Source of the DNA: Camillea tinctor
Taxonomy: Eukaryota > Ascomycota > Sordariomycetes > Xylariales > Xylariaceae
Direction: 5' to 3'
DNA length: 64,000 nucleotides
NCBI GenBank assembly: GCA_022578605.1
Contig: MU394055.1
Coordinates: 934,902 to 998,901 of the forward strand
Position numbers and translations under genes: made by a program. Shown here piece after piece: positions 34,862 to 47,037 of the stretch (positions are counted from its first letter, which is position 1; each line of letters opens with the position of its first letter). Under the pieces are notes generated by a model. The model worked only from the letters and a program-made list of their open reading frames with translations, had not been told where the DNA came from and searched no databases.

Positions 34862-36109
34862 TGTGGTAGTTCGGTATACAAGGAAGAGTGATCAAAAGGG
34901 GGGTTCGTCTCTCTACTTGGCAAAGATGCTACAAGTCAGTACCCGATAAGTAGGTAACCGCACAAATAAAATGCTCTTGCCATGGGTGCAAATCATAACT
35001 AAAAATTAAAATAGCAAAAGGAGATGGGATAATAAGCCCAAGACAGGAATAGACGCACTGAGGATATTACCACGGATAACCGAGTGGCTGTATTCTGTTG
35101 GTGCCACAAGGAGTAGTGACCCCTAATCAGTTGCAGTTGCGAGGAGTGACCAATAACAGACAGATCCGTGGATGGGAATAATATGGCCAGTCGATAGGAA
35201 GAGAGAAACTTCGTATGGTGACATTAGCATTATGGTGTGTGGTACAGAAAGCGATTGTATGCTGGATGGGAAGAATTCACTACACCGATGCTTTGATATG
35301 CGGGGGGACGAAATGGGAAAAAGGAGGGTAGAATTTGAGAAAGATAAATAGAACTACCTTGAGAAAGAAATATGTACTATGTACATAGCACGATGTCGAG
35401 CTCGATAAACAATATGAAGTACAACACTGCCCGAGTTGAGACGTTGTTATTGTCGCCGTTGCTAGGGAGGTAGATACAATTGCCCATAGCAACTGCAAAG
35501 CTGCACCCTTTTTTTCCAACTTCAAGTCACATAAAGTGTATTGACATAACATTAAATGACTTCTATGAGGAAAGAAGAAGATGATGAAGTGCCAAAAGAA
35601 AAAGTAAAAGCAAAAGAAGCCATCTTATATTAATCACAACAGTGCACCAACAGATAATAGTGTAAGTTGTATAATTTCGTCTTACTTCGAAATCCTCCTC
35701 ACGGATATCTAAATAACTACATGCTCACAAATGTAAGATTCCAAGGCCACAGCTTTATCGTAAAAGATTGCATCAATATTATACAGTGAGTAATATAATT
35801 TGGATTCAGATACTCGTCATATATTCTAGCTGTTGTCCAAGGTAAAGTCTATAAAAAGATTGTATGCCTACTTATGTATGTAACATGTAATATATCTTAA
35901 TCTACCTAGGTATTCATGATGTTTTAGAGTAAACTACACTATATATACATACACTAAAAAGGTTTCTACCTAATTTAGTTCCTCCTATTCATTTGAAAAT
36001 GGGAATATATTGCCTAGTGTAACTAAGAAAGAACCCTTATATAACTCTAAGAGGATCAAAGCAAAGAATGTTGAAGTTGAACAAAGATCAAGATGCTGAT
36101 ATCTTTCAA
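34862..36109. other. Intergenic region MYND gene / GMC gene
   Basis: Upstream region of the MYND gene and downstream region of the GMC oxidoreductase gene. It is AT-rich, especially 35630-36060, with no exon or RNA gene visible. Confidence 0.55.
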
Positions 36110-38025
36110 TTATAGCATTGAACTTGTACGAGGCTCAGAAGCACCATTTCTTCTATCCTCCTTAATGATATCTGCTGCCTTCTCCGCGACAGCGTACACC
36201 GTAGTCTGGATATTGCCAAGGGGCTCGAGCGGGAATATACTGGCGTCGACAATCCGCAGATTCGCAGTGCCGTAGACCTTCAGACGAGCATCGACAACGC
36301 CTCCCTGCTCGCGGGGCCGCATGCCGCAGCTGCCCGAGGGGTGGAAACACGAGACGGTGTAGTCCCTCACGATCTTTCGCGCACTCTCGAGGTCGTCGGC
36401 CACGATGTCGGGGATACGCTTCAGGTTGGGGTCGACCACATCACGGAGAGGCGGCGTATCGACGATGCGCTCGACGAATTGCACACTGCGCGCCAGGATC
36501 TCTAGATCCAGCGGGTGCGAGCAGAAGCGCGGGTCCCACTCCGGCGCCGCCGCCGGGTCCGCCGACACCGCGTGCACCGATCCCCGGGAGAACGGATGGT
36601 TAAGCAGCGTCATGATACCCACGCAGTCATACGGCACCTTCGACTCAAACATCTCGCCCAGCGTGTCCGGCCGCGCCGTCACCGTCAGCGACCCCGGGAA
36701 CAGCATGTGCTGCACCGCCGGCGCCTCAGGCGTCTCGAGCAGCTCCCTCAGGAGCCCATACTCCCTCTCCCGCGCCGTGGATCCGCGATTCAGATGCCTA
36801 TCGAACAGCGCCTTCCGGCTCTCCGAGTTCATCACCCCGCCCCGATCCGCCATCGGCACATACGCCGCGCTAATCCCCATACTCCCCAGCGGTCCGCTGC
36901 GCGTGTTCGCGTACTTGTCAGCCGCGGCCTGGAAGAGCCGCGGGTCGCGCAGCGCGTCCCGCGACGGCACCCCCGCGCGCACCGGGAACAGCTGCGCCGT
37001 CATCAGGTGGTCCTGCATGTGCTCCCCGACGCCGGGGCTGTCGACCACGACCGGCACGCCCAGCTTCTCGAGGCGCGTGCGGCTGCCGATGCCCGACAGC
37101 TCGAGGAGCTGCGGGGACCGCAGCGCGCCCGCCGCGAGGATCACTTCCCGCTTTGCGGCGAGCGTGCGCACGCGCCCGTCGGGGCCGCGCACCTGGACGC
37201 CGGTCGCGACGGCGTGGTCGGCGTGGCGTACGGTCACGATTTTCTGCGCGGTGGTGCCGGTCAGGACGGTGAGGTTCGGGCGCGCGGCTACGGAAGACGT
37301 GTAATAGGCCGTCACGGCGGAGCTCCGGGTGCGGTTTGCGGGGTCGATGCTCGACGGGTTCTGGAATGCGCCGACGGCGCTGCCGGCCCGCGGGTCGGTT
37401 TTCATTTCCAGCCCTAGGGCGGCGAAGGTCTTGAACCAGCTGGCGCTCACGTCGCTGTACTCGTCATCGTACGAGAATTGAACGGGGCCGTCGCCCGAGA
37501 GATCCGCCTGGTAGTAGCTCAAGCCGCCCAATTTCTCGCGCACCCCTTTACTAGGGGCTTGCGTCGTAGAAAACTTTTTGAAGTAAGGGCGGAGATCATC
37601 GAAGGACCATCCCTCGTTGCCAAGTTTGCCCCAAGAATCAAGATTTTGACGAGATGGGAACATGGCCATTAGGAAGTTCGTGAGTGAGCTGCCACCGAGA
37701 ACTTTCCCGGTATCCTGCCTTAGATGGCGGTTCTTGAGCTGTTCCTACAAATTTCAGGCAAGTTAGCGACTATGGACATGTACGTATTAATGTGTTAGGT
37801 ATATATAGGATTTACCTGTGGTACCGACTTAAATGGCCATATGAAGCCATCGTGAGTGTATGCGCTCGGGATGAGGCCTGGGGTTGTGAGAGATGGATTG
37901 GTTCTCTGGTCGGTGCCAGCCTCAATGACAAGAACATGAACATCGGCATCTTCACTTAGGCGGGCAGCCACAACTAGCCCAGATGTTCCGCCCCCAACAA
38001 CGATATAATCAAAGGCCTCGCTCAT
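36110..38025 (-). CDS. GMC-family FAD-dependent oxidoreductase
   Basis: Exons 37816-38025 and 36110-37744 give 614 residues. The N-terminus has the dinucleotide-binding motif VVGGGTSGLVVAARLSED followed by VLVIEAG, which binds the ADP part of FAD. The second GMC signature appears as GKVLGGSSLTNFL. The region AAGALRSPQLLELSGIG is PROSITE GMC pattern 2. The C-terminal catalytic region has SCFHPSGSCGM and then GNIQTTVYAVAEKAAD. No signal peptide is visible, so it is probably intracellular, unlike secreted aryl-alcohol or glucose oxidases. The substrate could be a choline-like compound, an alcohol or a secondary metabolite; sequence alone does not tell. Confidence 0.93.
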
Positions 38026-41000
38026 GGTTAACTGTAGCTTTATAGGGACGATGTCTTATTTTCAGTACTGGGTTAAAAACACAAAGGGGGGAGGAGAACT
38101 AGGAATGTTCTACATATTGTAATCTAGGTTGGGCAGCCCTTTCCCTAAGTGTTAGGTCAATCTGACAAGAATATGAGGCGACAGATCATAACTCATCCGC
38201 AGGATCGTCCAACAGTCTCGGCAGTGTTACTATATACGATTTCCACCGGGGGCCGAACTTGTAGCACTTGTGGTTCAGTGTTACCAACAGCAAGCAAGGC
38301 GTAATGCGTTGCATCCAACAGTTTGTAGTATGCCATGTGCGTTGGTACTCAATCTTAGGTTATCTTGTTCGTTAACGTATGCAGCGTTGCGGTCGGGGAT
38401 TATATCCTTGGTAAACGCGCATGTCAGACGACCCAGTAAGAGAATTTACCCTCATAACCTTTTTTGTCAGGGACTTCCAGGGGATACCTTCGGATGGCAA
38501 CCACTGAAACTCCAATTCATCATCGAATGATATTCTCTAGGAATGAATTCCAATTACTACTTAGGACCTTTTTGTGTGCCCGTAGGTCCATGTTGTCATC
38601 AAATGTTATCTGTCATAGTAAGTCCTCAGGAGCTGCTCCGGTCCTGCCTCGGTCCGCCCGGACCGAGAGTGGGACTAAATAATTGCACATATTACTTAGA
38701 ACATATTATGAAGAGCTGACCTGACCAAGAACAATCTAAAAATAAAATGACAAAGTTAAAACATCATAGATTTATTTGCTAAGAACCAGACTCTGTGGGT
38801 CAATATAAAGAGGTCCTATCTGGAGGTCCTATCCCACCTCTCTCTCCGCATCCATGAACATTCCTACGTATATAGATGTAGCCGTCTATTCTCAGTTAAT
38901 ATTTCTCACCATTTATAGTTTATTTAGCCTTCGGATTTATACTCTCTATACACAGGATCGGAACTGCCCCGACGTACTTTGCCACCTTGTTACGTATTAC
39001 GTCAGGCGATGTCATATCTTATAGTTGCGCTTAGCTGACTCGGCTTCAATCATGCTTAAATGGACTGAGTCCTTCAGTAAGTACTCGCTGTTCATATTGT
39101 TGTGGGGACTAGGAGAACTAGGGACCACATCTCTGTGTATATATAGTTTGCGATGCATTACAAGTTTGCGATAGTTTCTTTCATTATCATGGCAGGTTGG
39201 CGTTACTATACAGATTAGATCAATACATTCCTTTGCTTTTCGACTCTTTTATCTCAAATAAACAGTATGATGGTTGGGTGTCGTAGACTAGGGACCACAG
39301 TCCCTAGTCCCTCACAGCCTCATACAGCTGTTGGTAGGGGGTCTCCTCTATCTCCAGTTCAATATCGATTGACATGCCTTGAGTCCAGCGGTTATGAGTG
39401 GGGGCTTGCCTATCAAACTTGAGACGGAAACCAAAGAAACTTTCTAGAAAGCCGCTAGAAACTCTCGAGACAATGGACGTTCGATTGGAAGGTCTAGACC
39501 TGTTAAGACCTGGTAAAGTTGCAATGGACTTAAGGATAGAGTTTCGCCGGTGAAGACCTGTTCGATCTTTGGTAACCCAGTTGCAGTATTATATCCAATC
39601 ACTTTGTCCCATACAATAGGATGTCTTTAGTTTACGACGACCAGGTTCGAAACTACTGGATCCTATAAGGTGGGAAGTTGGTCGTGAATGGTAGAAGGCC
39701 ACCAGATCCTGAATCTGTGGTCACATTATGTTATAAAGGTTTTATCATCTGATACAACTATACCCATAAGTAATCTGGAAGCTATTTCTTCAGTCTGCAA
39801 TAATAGGTGAATAAGATACCTACATCCGTATCGTTATATAGTAATACTAGAAGAATATCTATACACACTATATATACTACTTCTCTGAAATATTAGAGTC
39901 TTTGCATCTGCTTCCCCCCCGCCCCCCTTCTTTTTGTTTTATTAAGGGAAAAGGTCTTAATAAAATATATATTATTACATACAAGTAAGCCACCCTAGAA
40001 AACCTTATCAATGTAGGTATTAAAAAGACGAGTACTTTCAAGACAGGAGCGGTATACTTGCGGAATCCATGCTACTCAAAAGGTTTGTTAATACATGAGA
40101 CAAAGCATAAGACAAAGTATAACTATGAATGCCTATTTGATGTAACTTTTTACTCGTCGCTATGTTTTCTCTAGTATTAAAAGATACCACGATGAACAGG
40201 TATAAATCGAGGTTCAGAACCACCCATTATAGGTACAGGATATATCAGTTACATATTATCTACATATACATCATTCGATTAGCATGATTAGAGTAATTTG
40301 TGAATATATGACTGTGTAGGTACTTAACCTAGTATGCTACATAGGTATATCTACGTCAATCGGTACCTAATGTTGAGAGTCTATTTTTAAACCCCTGCAT
40401 GTTCGATCTGCTGTGTAGCCATGTGATAGTGGATCTATACGTTTATGATCCGATGAATGTTACCCCTCCTCGACAAGGCTTGGTGATGGACATAAGTAGT
40501 ATAAGTCCTAGGTAGATGATTGACATTGCGGGTATTTTTTTAATAGATATTATTGACGTTGTTCGAGAGAGGTGAAATGCTAATATATGTAACTACCTAG
40601 GTACCTAGGTAGGTATTTTATGTTATACTTTTTGGAAGCATAAAACGATGACATAGATCAATAAAACCGCTGTTAACCATTATCTCAAGGAACCTTACGA
40701 ACGTGCTGTGAGAACTCAAATGTATATAAGTACCTTTTGCAAGTAACCTTACATACACTGCCCACCGAAGAGATACATTCTTCAATGTTCGTAGTACACA
40801 ATGTCATGGATGCTGGGTCCACCTTGCCTGTATCGGTAATACTTCGGGGTCGGGGGGTCGGGACGTAAGGTTTGCATCACTGTGCAGCGCATAGTGCAGC
40901 AGCTAAAGTCAGGACCCGCCAATTATGAAATTTTACGAGTCAAGAGCTCTCTTTGAGCTCAATCATAACTTGAACCCGAACTTATACATCGCGGTAAGTC

Positions 41001-41325
41001 TTCCACCACCTGTCCATATGCCAACCAGATAAAGAAGAATAAACAGATCCTCAACTTAAACCTCAATATACCCAATCATAGTGGATTTACCTAAATTAAA
41101 CATCTGACACAACTACTTTGGGCTACAGGACGGACATAGGACCAGACGGAATCACCGGTTGCTGACAGCCACGACCACAGCTACGGGCCACGAGACATCC
41201 GAAGCTTCTCGATTGCAGTTTTTGCAAACACTCCGATCGCTCATGTCCGACGCTCCCATACAAGTTTCCCTCCAAGCCTAGTCTAGCTCATCCAACCCAA
41301 CTAGTACAAAATCGATCCATTCGAA
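38026..41325. other. Large gene-free AT-rich region
   Basis: 3.3 kb without supported genes. It contains several ACCTAGGT elements (for example 40593-40615) and AT-rich tracts near 39840-40000. Short open frames (38270-38682, 40038-40223) do not look like protein. There may be decayed repeats, but none is recognisable. Confidence 0.5.
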
Positions 41326-42234
41326 ATGCTCCGCACATATTTGCGCTCTTTAAAACCTCTTCTGCCACCGTCGAGACCGGGGCGGATAGCATCTGAGCTG
41401 GGAAGACAGATACCTAGCCGGTCTTTTTTCACCCAGATACAATCCAATCTAAGATCACCGACCTCTTCAAAAGCCTCACAGCAACTCCTTACCACGCGGA
41501 CCCGAGTATCCAATGCGCTGAAGAAACCCAGCGCATCTCCATTACGAGCGACCCGACGGTCTTTCCACAACACTTCGCGCGCACGAAATTCTAAGCCAAA
41601 TGCTAGAAAAACCAACGCAGACGAACCCCAAGGGCTATCAGCCAGACTAAAAAAGCTATCAAGAGAGTACGGATGGTCAGCTCTCGGGGTTTATCTTTCC
41701 TTGAGTGTATTGGACTTTCCCTTCTGCTTCTTGCTCGTGCGCATAGTCGGAACCGATAGGATAGGTCAGTGCCGGTTAGTTCAGTGGTGGTGAAACTATT
41801 TCTGACCGAAAAAATAGGCGAGTTTGAACATCTAGTGGTTTCCAATGTGAAGAAGTTGATTCCTGAGTCTGTCCGAGAAAGATGGCACGAATACCGCAAG
41901 GCCCTCAAGGATGCTGAGCAGGAGCATCTGGGCAACGATAACGTTAGCGAGCACGTTGAGATGGCCGGATGGGGGGTTGAAGAAGCTGAGAAGAGGAATA
42001 AGGCAGAAGCCAGTGAGTATCATCTATCCAGCTACCTGGTTAATACTTGATATTTAGTCGCTACTAACCACCTTAACTATAGGTCTCGGGACTCAACTGG
42101 CTCTTGCTTATGCCATCCACAAGAGCTTCATCTTCATTCGGGTCCCCCTCACCGCCGCAGTCACCCCGAAGGTAGTGAAGGTCCTACGATCGTGGGGTTG
42201 GAATATTGGCAAGAGACGAAGCAAGCCATCATAA
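41326..42234 (+). CDS. FAM210/DUF1279 mitochondrial membrane protein
   Basis: Exons 41326-41764, 41818-42012 and 42083-42234 give 261 residues. The Arg/Ser-rich N-terminus of about 80 residues (RSFFTQ, RRSFHNTSRA) fits a mitochondrial presequence. The DUF1279 core begins LKKLSREYGWSALGVYL and continues through a membrane segment SVLDFPFCFLLVRIVG. A charged helical spacer follows, and then the second half LALAYAIHKSFIFIRVPLTA ending LRSWGWNIGKR, as in FAM210A/B. These proteins sit in the inner mitochondrial membrane; the exact role in fungi is not settled. Exons keep frame and both introns have good branch sites. Confidence 0.9.
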
Positions 42235-45200
42235 GGGCTCGCCGATCACGACCGACAAACTCGGGTATCCATGTCGTATAAAAGAGCCAACTAATGCAAC
42301 GTAACAGCAACTTGGATGTAAGAACAGTGTACGAAGGGCTGGAAAAAGTTATAGATGCACTCCACATAGACTACTAGTAATTACCGGCTTTCACGTCCCA
42401 CGACTCCAGTCTCACCTTCACGTCCACTCCGAGCTGGATATCAAGAATGTCGCTAAGAGCTTGATTAAGTTTTACTGCATGTAGGAGACCGATCAGACTT
42501 CAACTAGGTCAAACCTGACAAAAGCCACCCATTCATTACTAATTAACGTTGATGCTGGTAAATCCGCATCGCCGTTGCCCCCGTGCTTCCAACGCATAGG
42601 TTCGGACATGGAATTATGTAGCCAGCACAGTATTAAAGTTCATGGGAGGCCGTTGAGAACCCTGGAAGTAAACATTGATATGCAGTGATAAAGAGGTACC
42701 TAGGTACCTAACAATCAAAGTTTGGTGCCACGCCCATTCCGGTATACCTACAACAGAGTTATTGCCAAGATTAATTATAGACCTAAGGTTATTAGGTTAC
42801 TCTTCGGTTCTTAATTGCTTAAAGTTCATATTGTCTCCCTTCTTGGGTACTCACTCACCCTTTACGAGTCTTAAGGTTCAAGTGGTTTCACAATAGCTGC
42901 GATTGTATATCACTAAGTGCTGTCAACAAGACCGTCGTCCCCTAAATCGGGTCGGATGTTGCGGTAGAAACCTGACCACGATATCCTACGGCGGAGTTTA
43001 CCATCGTGGCAAAATATTGATACAAGATTTTTCTGACGGCTATCCCGTAAAATCTTGTGAAAGACTCACATTTAAGTTTCTTTTTTTTTTCTTTTTTTTT
43101 TTTCCTTTTTTTTTCCGTACGCAGACCTATGGTGTTGAACACCATATCGATCTTGCTGTAATATTGACATCCCTTTATTATATTCTACGACCCTAGCTGC
43201 AACGTTTGTTGTGATTTAAAACACCACTATGAAACAGACAAATTATCATGCACGCCCGATAAATATTATATGAATGTGGCGTTATACTTTAATGAGCTCC
43301 AGCTTATCTAAAATATCTCCCGTCTGGCACTCTGCTGGTCGGAGTGTGTCGAGACCTGCTAACGGAGATGGGCCAACCGTCAATGGGTAAACCTGGACAA
43401 GTCGTCTACATCGTAATCCAACCCGTGAGAGACAGGCTACAGCATATTATAGCCACCACCACCCGAGCGTAACGGATTAGCGGGAGCAATGTGGAAGCCC
43501 CTAATTTGGCAATAGAGTTTTGTTGGGACCACTCGGGCCTCTCTTCTTCGCATCTGAACTGACGAGACGGATATTTGGCTGAGGGCAATAGGGAAACAGG
43601 GCACCAAATATTTGGTGTTTCACGATCTCTTGATTACATCCACTGATCCCTTCCCCGATCGTCGATATAGAGTTCGTCAGGTTATATCCCGTCCATCGGA
43701 GGCAATGAAAGATCTACTCTGGGCGCCACGTACATCCCACATTCCGTTACCTACTAACTTTCGGTTTCTCTCAAGGTCGAGAACTGTATTAAGCTTCAAC
43801 TAACCCGTTAGTGGCAAGTATATGCTAGCATGTCCTTTTGTCTATCTTTATCCTTCTTTAGGGGTTTTTTCGTGGCCACGTGCGAAATCTAGGGTTCGGG
43901 CCACTTGATCATCAAACTAGGTAATGTCATCCTAACTTGAAGTTTGTGTGGGTTTGTGTCTAATGAGAATTTAGTACTTGGGCCAAACGAAATCTGTCCA
44001 ACGAGAGGCCGTCTAGGGAGAAACCTTACCTTCCACAGCCTGTCTGAATGGGCCATCGACTGACGACAGCACTCTTGGCATCGGTCTCGTAGCTGGCATA
44101 CTGGAGACCATATCTTTTTCTGCGCGTAGATTGTTTCTAGAAATTCCAAAACGCGCCTAAGTCTACTAAGGAGACCCTCACACGAACGGATGCTCAAGTC
44201 TCACGCTCGAGATGAAAATATTCTTCTTTCGAACCACACCATGCCTGACTCGTTCCCTAAGGACACAAAAATCGTGTACGTCTCCCCATCCTATGGCGGA
44301 ATTCGAAATCACGAACAAAAAACCGTGATAGTAACCATCGCCAGACTTACGATATGGTATAAGTGGAGAAGAGCTGGTTAACCCGTCGACTCGTCACCGT
44401 GGCTAAATTCCAAATCAGCGGAAATGAAGGTACACGAGACGATGCATACTTTCAAGTCCGGCTCGAATAAAGTTTTCTCGTTAAATGAAGATTCGCAGGC
44501 GTTTCCACAGTTTCACTTCTACGATGACCCCATGGCGGTGACCGGGTTAGCCCAAGTCTTGACGTCCTTTTGTTTTGACTGCTAGGACTCCGTCGCTTAC
44601 ACGGAGCCCGTAGATATCATCTTGGCCGTCCTCTGACTGAAACCACGGCGTCGACACCAGTTCCAGGATACTATGATATCATGCCTCGGGTTCCAGACTG
44701 TCTCCCTGCATGTTCAGACGGACTAACACGGTAGCTTGAATTTGACTTTTTAACGTAGATAGATTTATTTGGGATGTACTTCTGTCAAACTTTAGTGAAA
44801 GGGGGGGGTAGGGGTCCAAGGGGTAACAAGTGAGTCCGGAAACAAACATCCTTCTCGTCGGGTGATTCTCCGCCAAATGACCCAAAGCCTGTCGCTCAGT
44901 CAAAAACCCGTATTTTCCAAACCCCGACCTAACCTTAGGCAAATCAGGCAAGAGCCCCGTATTACTAGCTCTGGAATTACTGCAACTGACTTGCCGAAGT
45001 CTTTTGGACAGGTTTGGGGACCACAATAGAAACTTTGAGCTATTCGTTCTGTTAGCCCCTTTTCGTCCTTTTCTAGTACCATACACATCATTCTAAGGAA
45101 TGACAGCGAGACATTGAGATGGTCCCTGAAAACGACTAGCGATAGCTGACACGGTAGCAGGTTCGTCGATGTCACTTTTTGCCGTCCATGTATCGTTGAC

Positions 45201-45573
45201 TAGGCATCGTGAGACACGATTGTGGTATTTAAAGCTCTTACAGATCCCCATCTTTCCCGAATTTACATCAGCCTCATCACTCATCATCTTCTAAGAAAGC
45301 ATAACACCAATCAATCCTGGTCAAACGATTTAAAAGTTGCCAGTTATAGACAAACATCTTCGAATCCCGGTCCGGTGTCACGTACCCCTGCATCTAACTC
45401 CATCGTGCCACTCCGTATCAGGAGCTATTCTTATACTCCCCATCTGCCCACGAATATATCTCTCAGTGACAATGCTTGTCGCTCACTCTTTCGGGTCTCA
45501 GCCTCACGATATCTATTTCAACTACCCAACAGCATTAGTACAAGAAGCATTTCCTATACTTGACTCATTCAAT
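42235..45573. other. Gene-poor region with poly-T tract
   Basis: A T-rich run lies at 43081-43113 and an element GGTACCTAGGTACC at 42695-42708. Open frames of about 100-135 codons at 43889-44197 and 44679-45086 (minus strand) have no start context, no introns joining them and no recognisable domain; I leave them out. The right end would be the promoter of the small protein at 45574. Confidence 0.45.
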
Positions 45574-45882
45574 ATGGCTGTTAGTTATCACGATCAAACC
45601 CAGACCACCAATGCGCCGTTGCAACCATGCGACCTCAGCCAGGTTGTACAAGCCCTGGAGATTGCGCGGGAGAGCCCGGACGGCGCCAGAGACCCAATCA
45701 TCAGCAAAATTCTGGACACATACCTATCTCAGGTCTGGGATAGAGTACTAGCACAACCCGATACCTACGTTATGTCGCAGTTGGAGTTCGCTGTGTTCAA
45801 CTTCTTCCAACATCGGTTTGCCGGCAACAAAATCGCCATAACAGCCCGGGGACGATACTGGGACAATTTCACCGGCTCATAA
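45574..45882 (+). CDS. Small conserved fungal protein, unknown function
   Basis: 102 residues, intronless. The C-terminal half, with LDTYLSQVWDRVLAQPDTYV and FNFFQHRFAGNKIAITARGR, resembles a family of small uncharacterised proteins in filamentous ascomycetes; this is recalled, not searched. It is predicted helical, without signal peptide or membrane segment. The frame stays open upstream to an ATG at 45472, which would add 34 residues. I prefer 45574 because the extra stretch is unlike the rest. Function is unknown. Confidence 0.65.
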   Translation: MAVSYHDQTQTTNAPLQPCDLSQVVQALEIARESPDGARDPIISKILDTYLSQVWDRVLAQPDTYVMSQLEFAVFNFFQHRFAGNKIAITARGRYWDNFTGS

Positions 45883-47037
45883 ACCGTCTCTGTAAAGTCC
45901 GGCGATGAGCGGATGACATTTCGCCCCTCCCTTAGCGCAGCGCGTTGTTGTCTCCAAGAGACAAAACTGGATATGTTTCTTTGCTGTACTAAATGGAATT
46001 TATCGGCACATCAACCCCACTGCCAACAAGATTTTTTTTCTTCATTTCATTTAGTTGAGACAGAAGAAAAAAAAGGCGAACGTGGAAAACAACGGGGTCT
46101 TATGATTTCTTTATCTAGTTCTGAGGATGATAGTTCATTGGTTGTGGTCGAGGACCGCCGCACGACAATCCTGGAGGTTGTTAATTTCTATTCATGTCAA
46201 TATATACCTATTATTCCTGTACATACTCAGCGCATACATATACGTACACAAATCTATACCTACATAATATACCCTCACGTATTATAACTTGATCTCCTCC
46301 TCTCGCTCTCTCGCCGTGCACCCCTCAACTCAGAGCTTACTATCATCAATTGTCATTGGGTAGGATCGTTAGCTTCCACTTTTGCCGAACTCTCGGATCT
46401 CGTTCAAGGACGATCATTACCGGCTTGGCTGCAGGTCTGAGTTACCCCTGGCTCTAGGAAAGCTTGCACGGGCCCTGGCAGAAGAAGAACCCCTGAATCA
46501 TGTAATCCTACACAACGTACATACATACATACTATCAACATTACGCCACCGGATACTTCCTACCTTATATGGCCCTTGTCGTCTTCTCTTTTATCGACGC
46601 GACATATCCGCGTAACTTAAATATCGAATGCGACCTTCTCCTCTTGGAGACCTTAGTCTAGACCTCTTTATCTCGCTAGCCAGGGCTCAACCTGCAGAGT
46701 CGGCCGTTGGCCTTCTTCTTTCCCCTCTATGAATCTATTTATTTAGTCCAAATCCCCCTAAGACGCCACCAACCAATTATCGTCTGCTAAATCACCCTAT
46801 CGTGTGGTACCTGCATCACGACTATCCGGATTGTGAATCGGGTTTGTGTCTCACGGGAAGGGTATTTGTTTTCTACCACGATAATTTGATTGACTGCATG
46901 ATTGACAAGTATCTGTGGTCCTTTTTTGTGATCTTTTTCCCGGTGGCTTCTTTGAGCCAGACCTGGACTATTGCTTAAAGCAATTAACTGGCAGACGACA
47001 CGTCTTGCTATAGGGTGCAGGTCATTGCGCTCCCTCC
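45883..47037. other. Intergenic region
   Basis: Mixed AT-rich spacer with an A-rich run near 46065-46075. It includes the promoter of the PNGase-A-like gene. No coding exon is supported. Confidence 0.55.

Noticed and set aside
36405..37417. Frames of about 300 codons opposite the GMC oxidoreductase gene
   Set aside because: Shadow frames in GC-rich coding DNA without any domain; the minus-strand frame carries the FAD motifs.
44679..45086. 135-codon frame on the minus strand
   Set aside because: No family, no supporting exon structure, and Ser/Arg-rich composition. A short piece (near 44955-44985) looked faintly like rRNA, but the match is too weak to claim.
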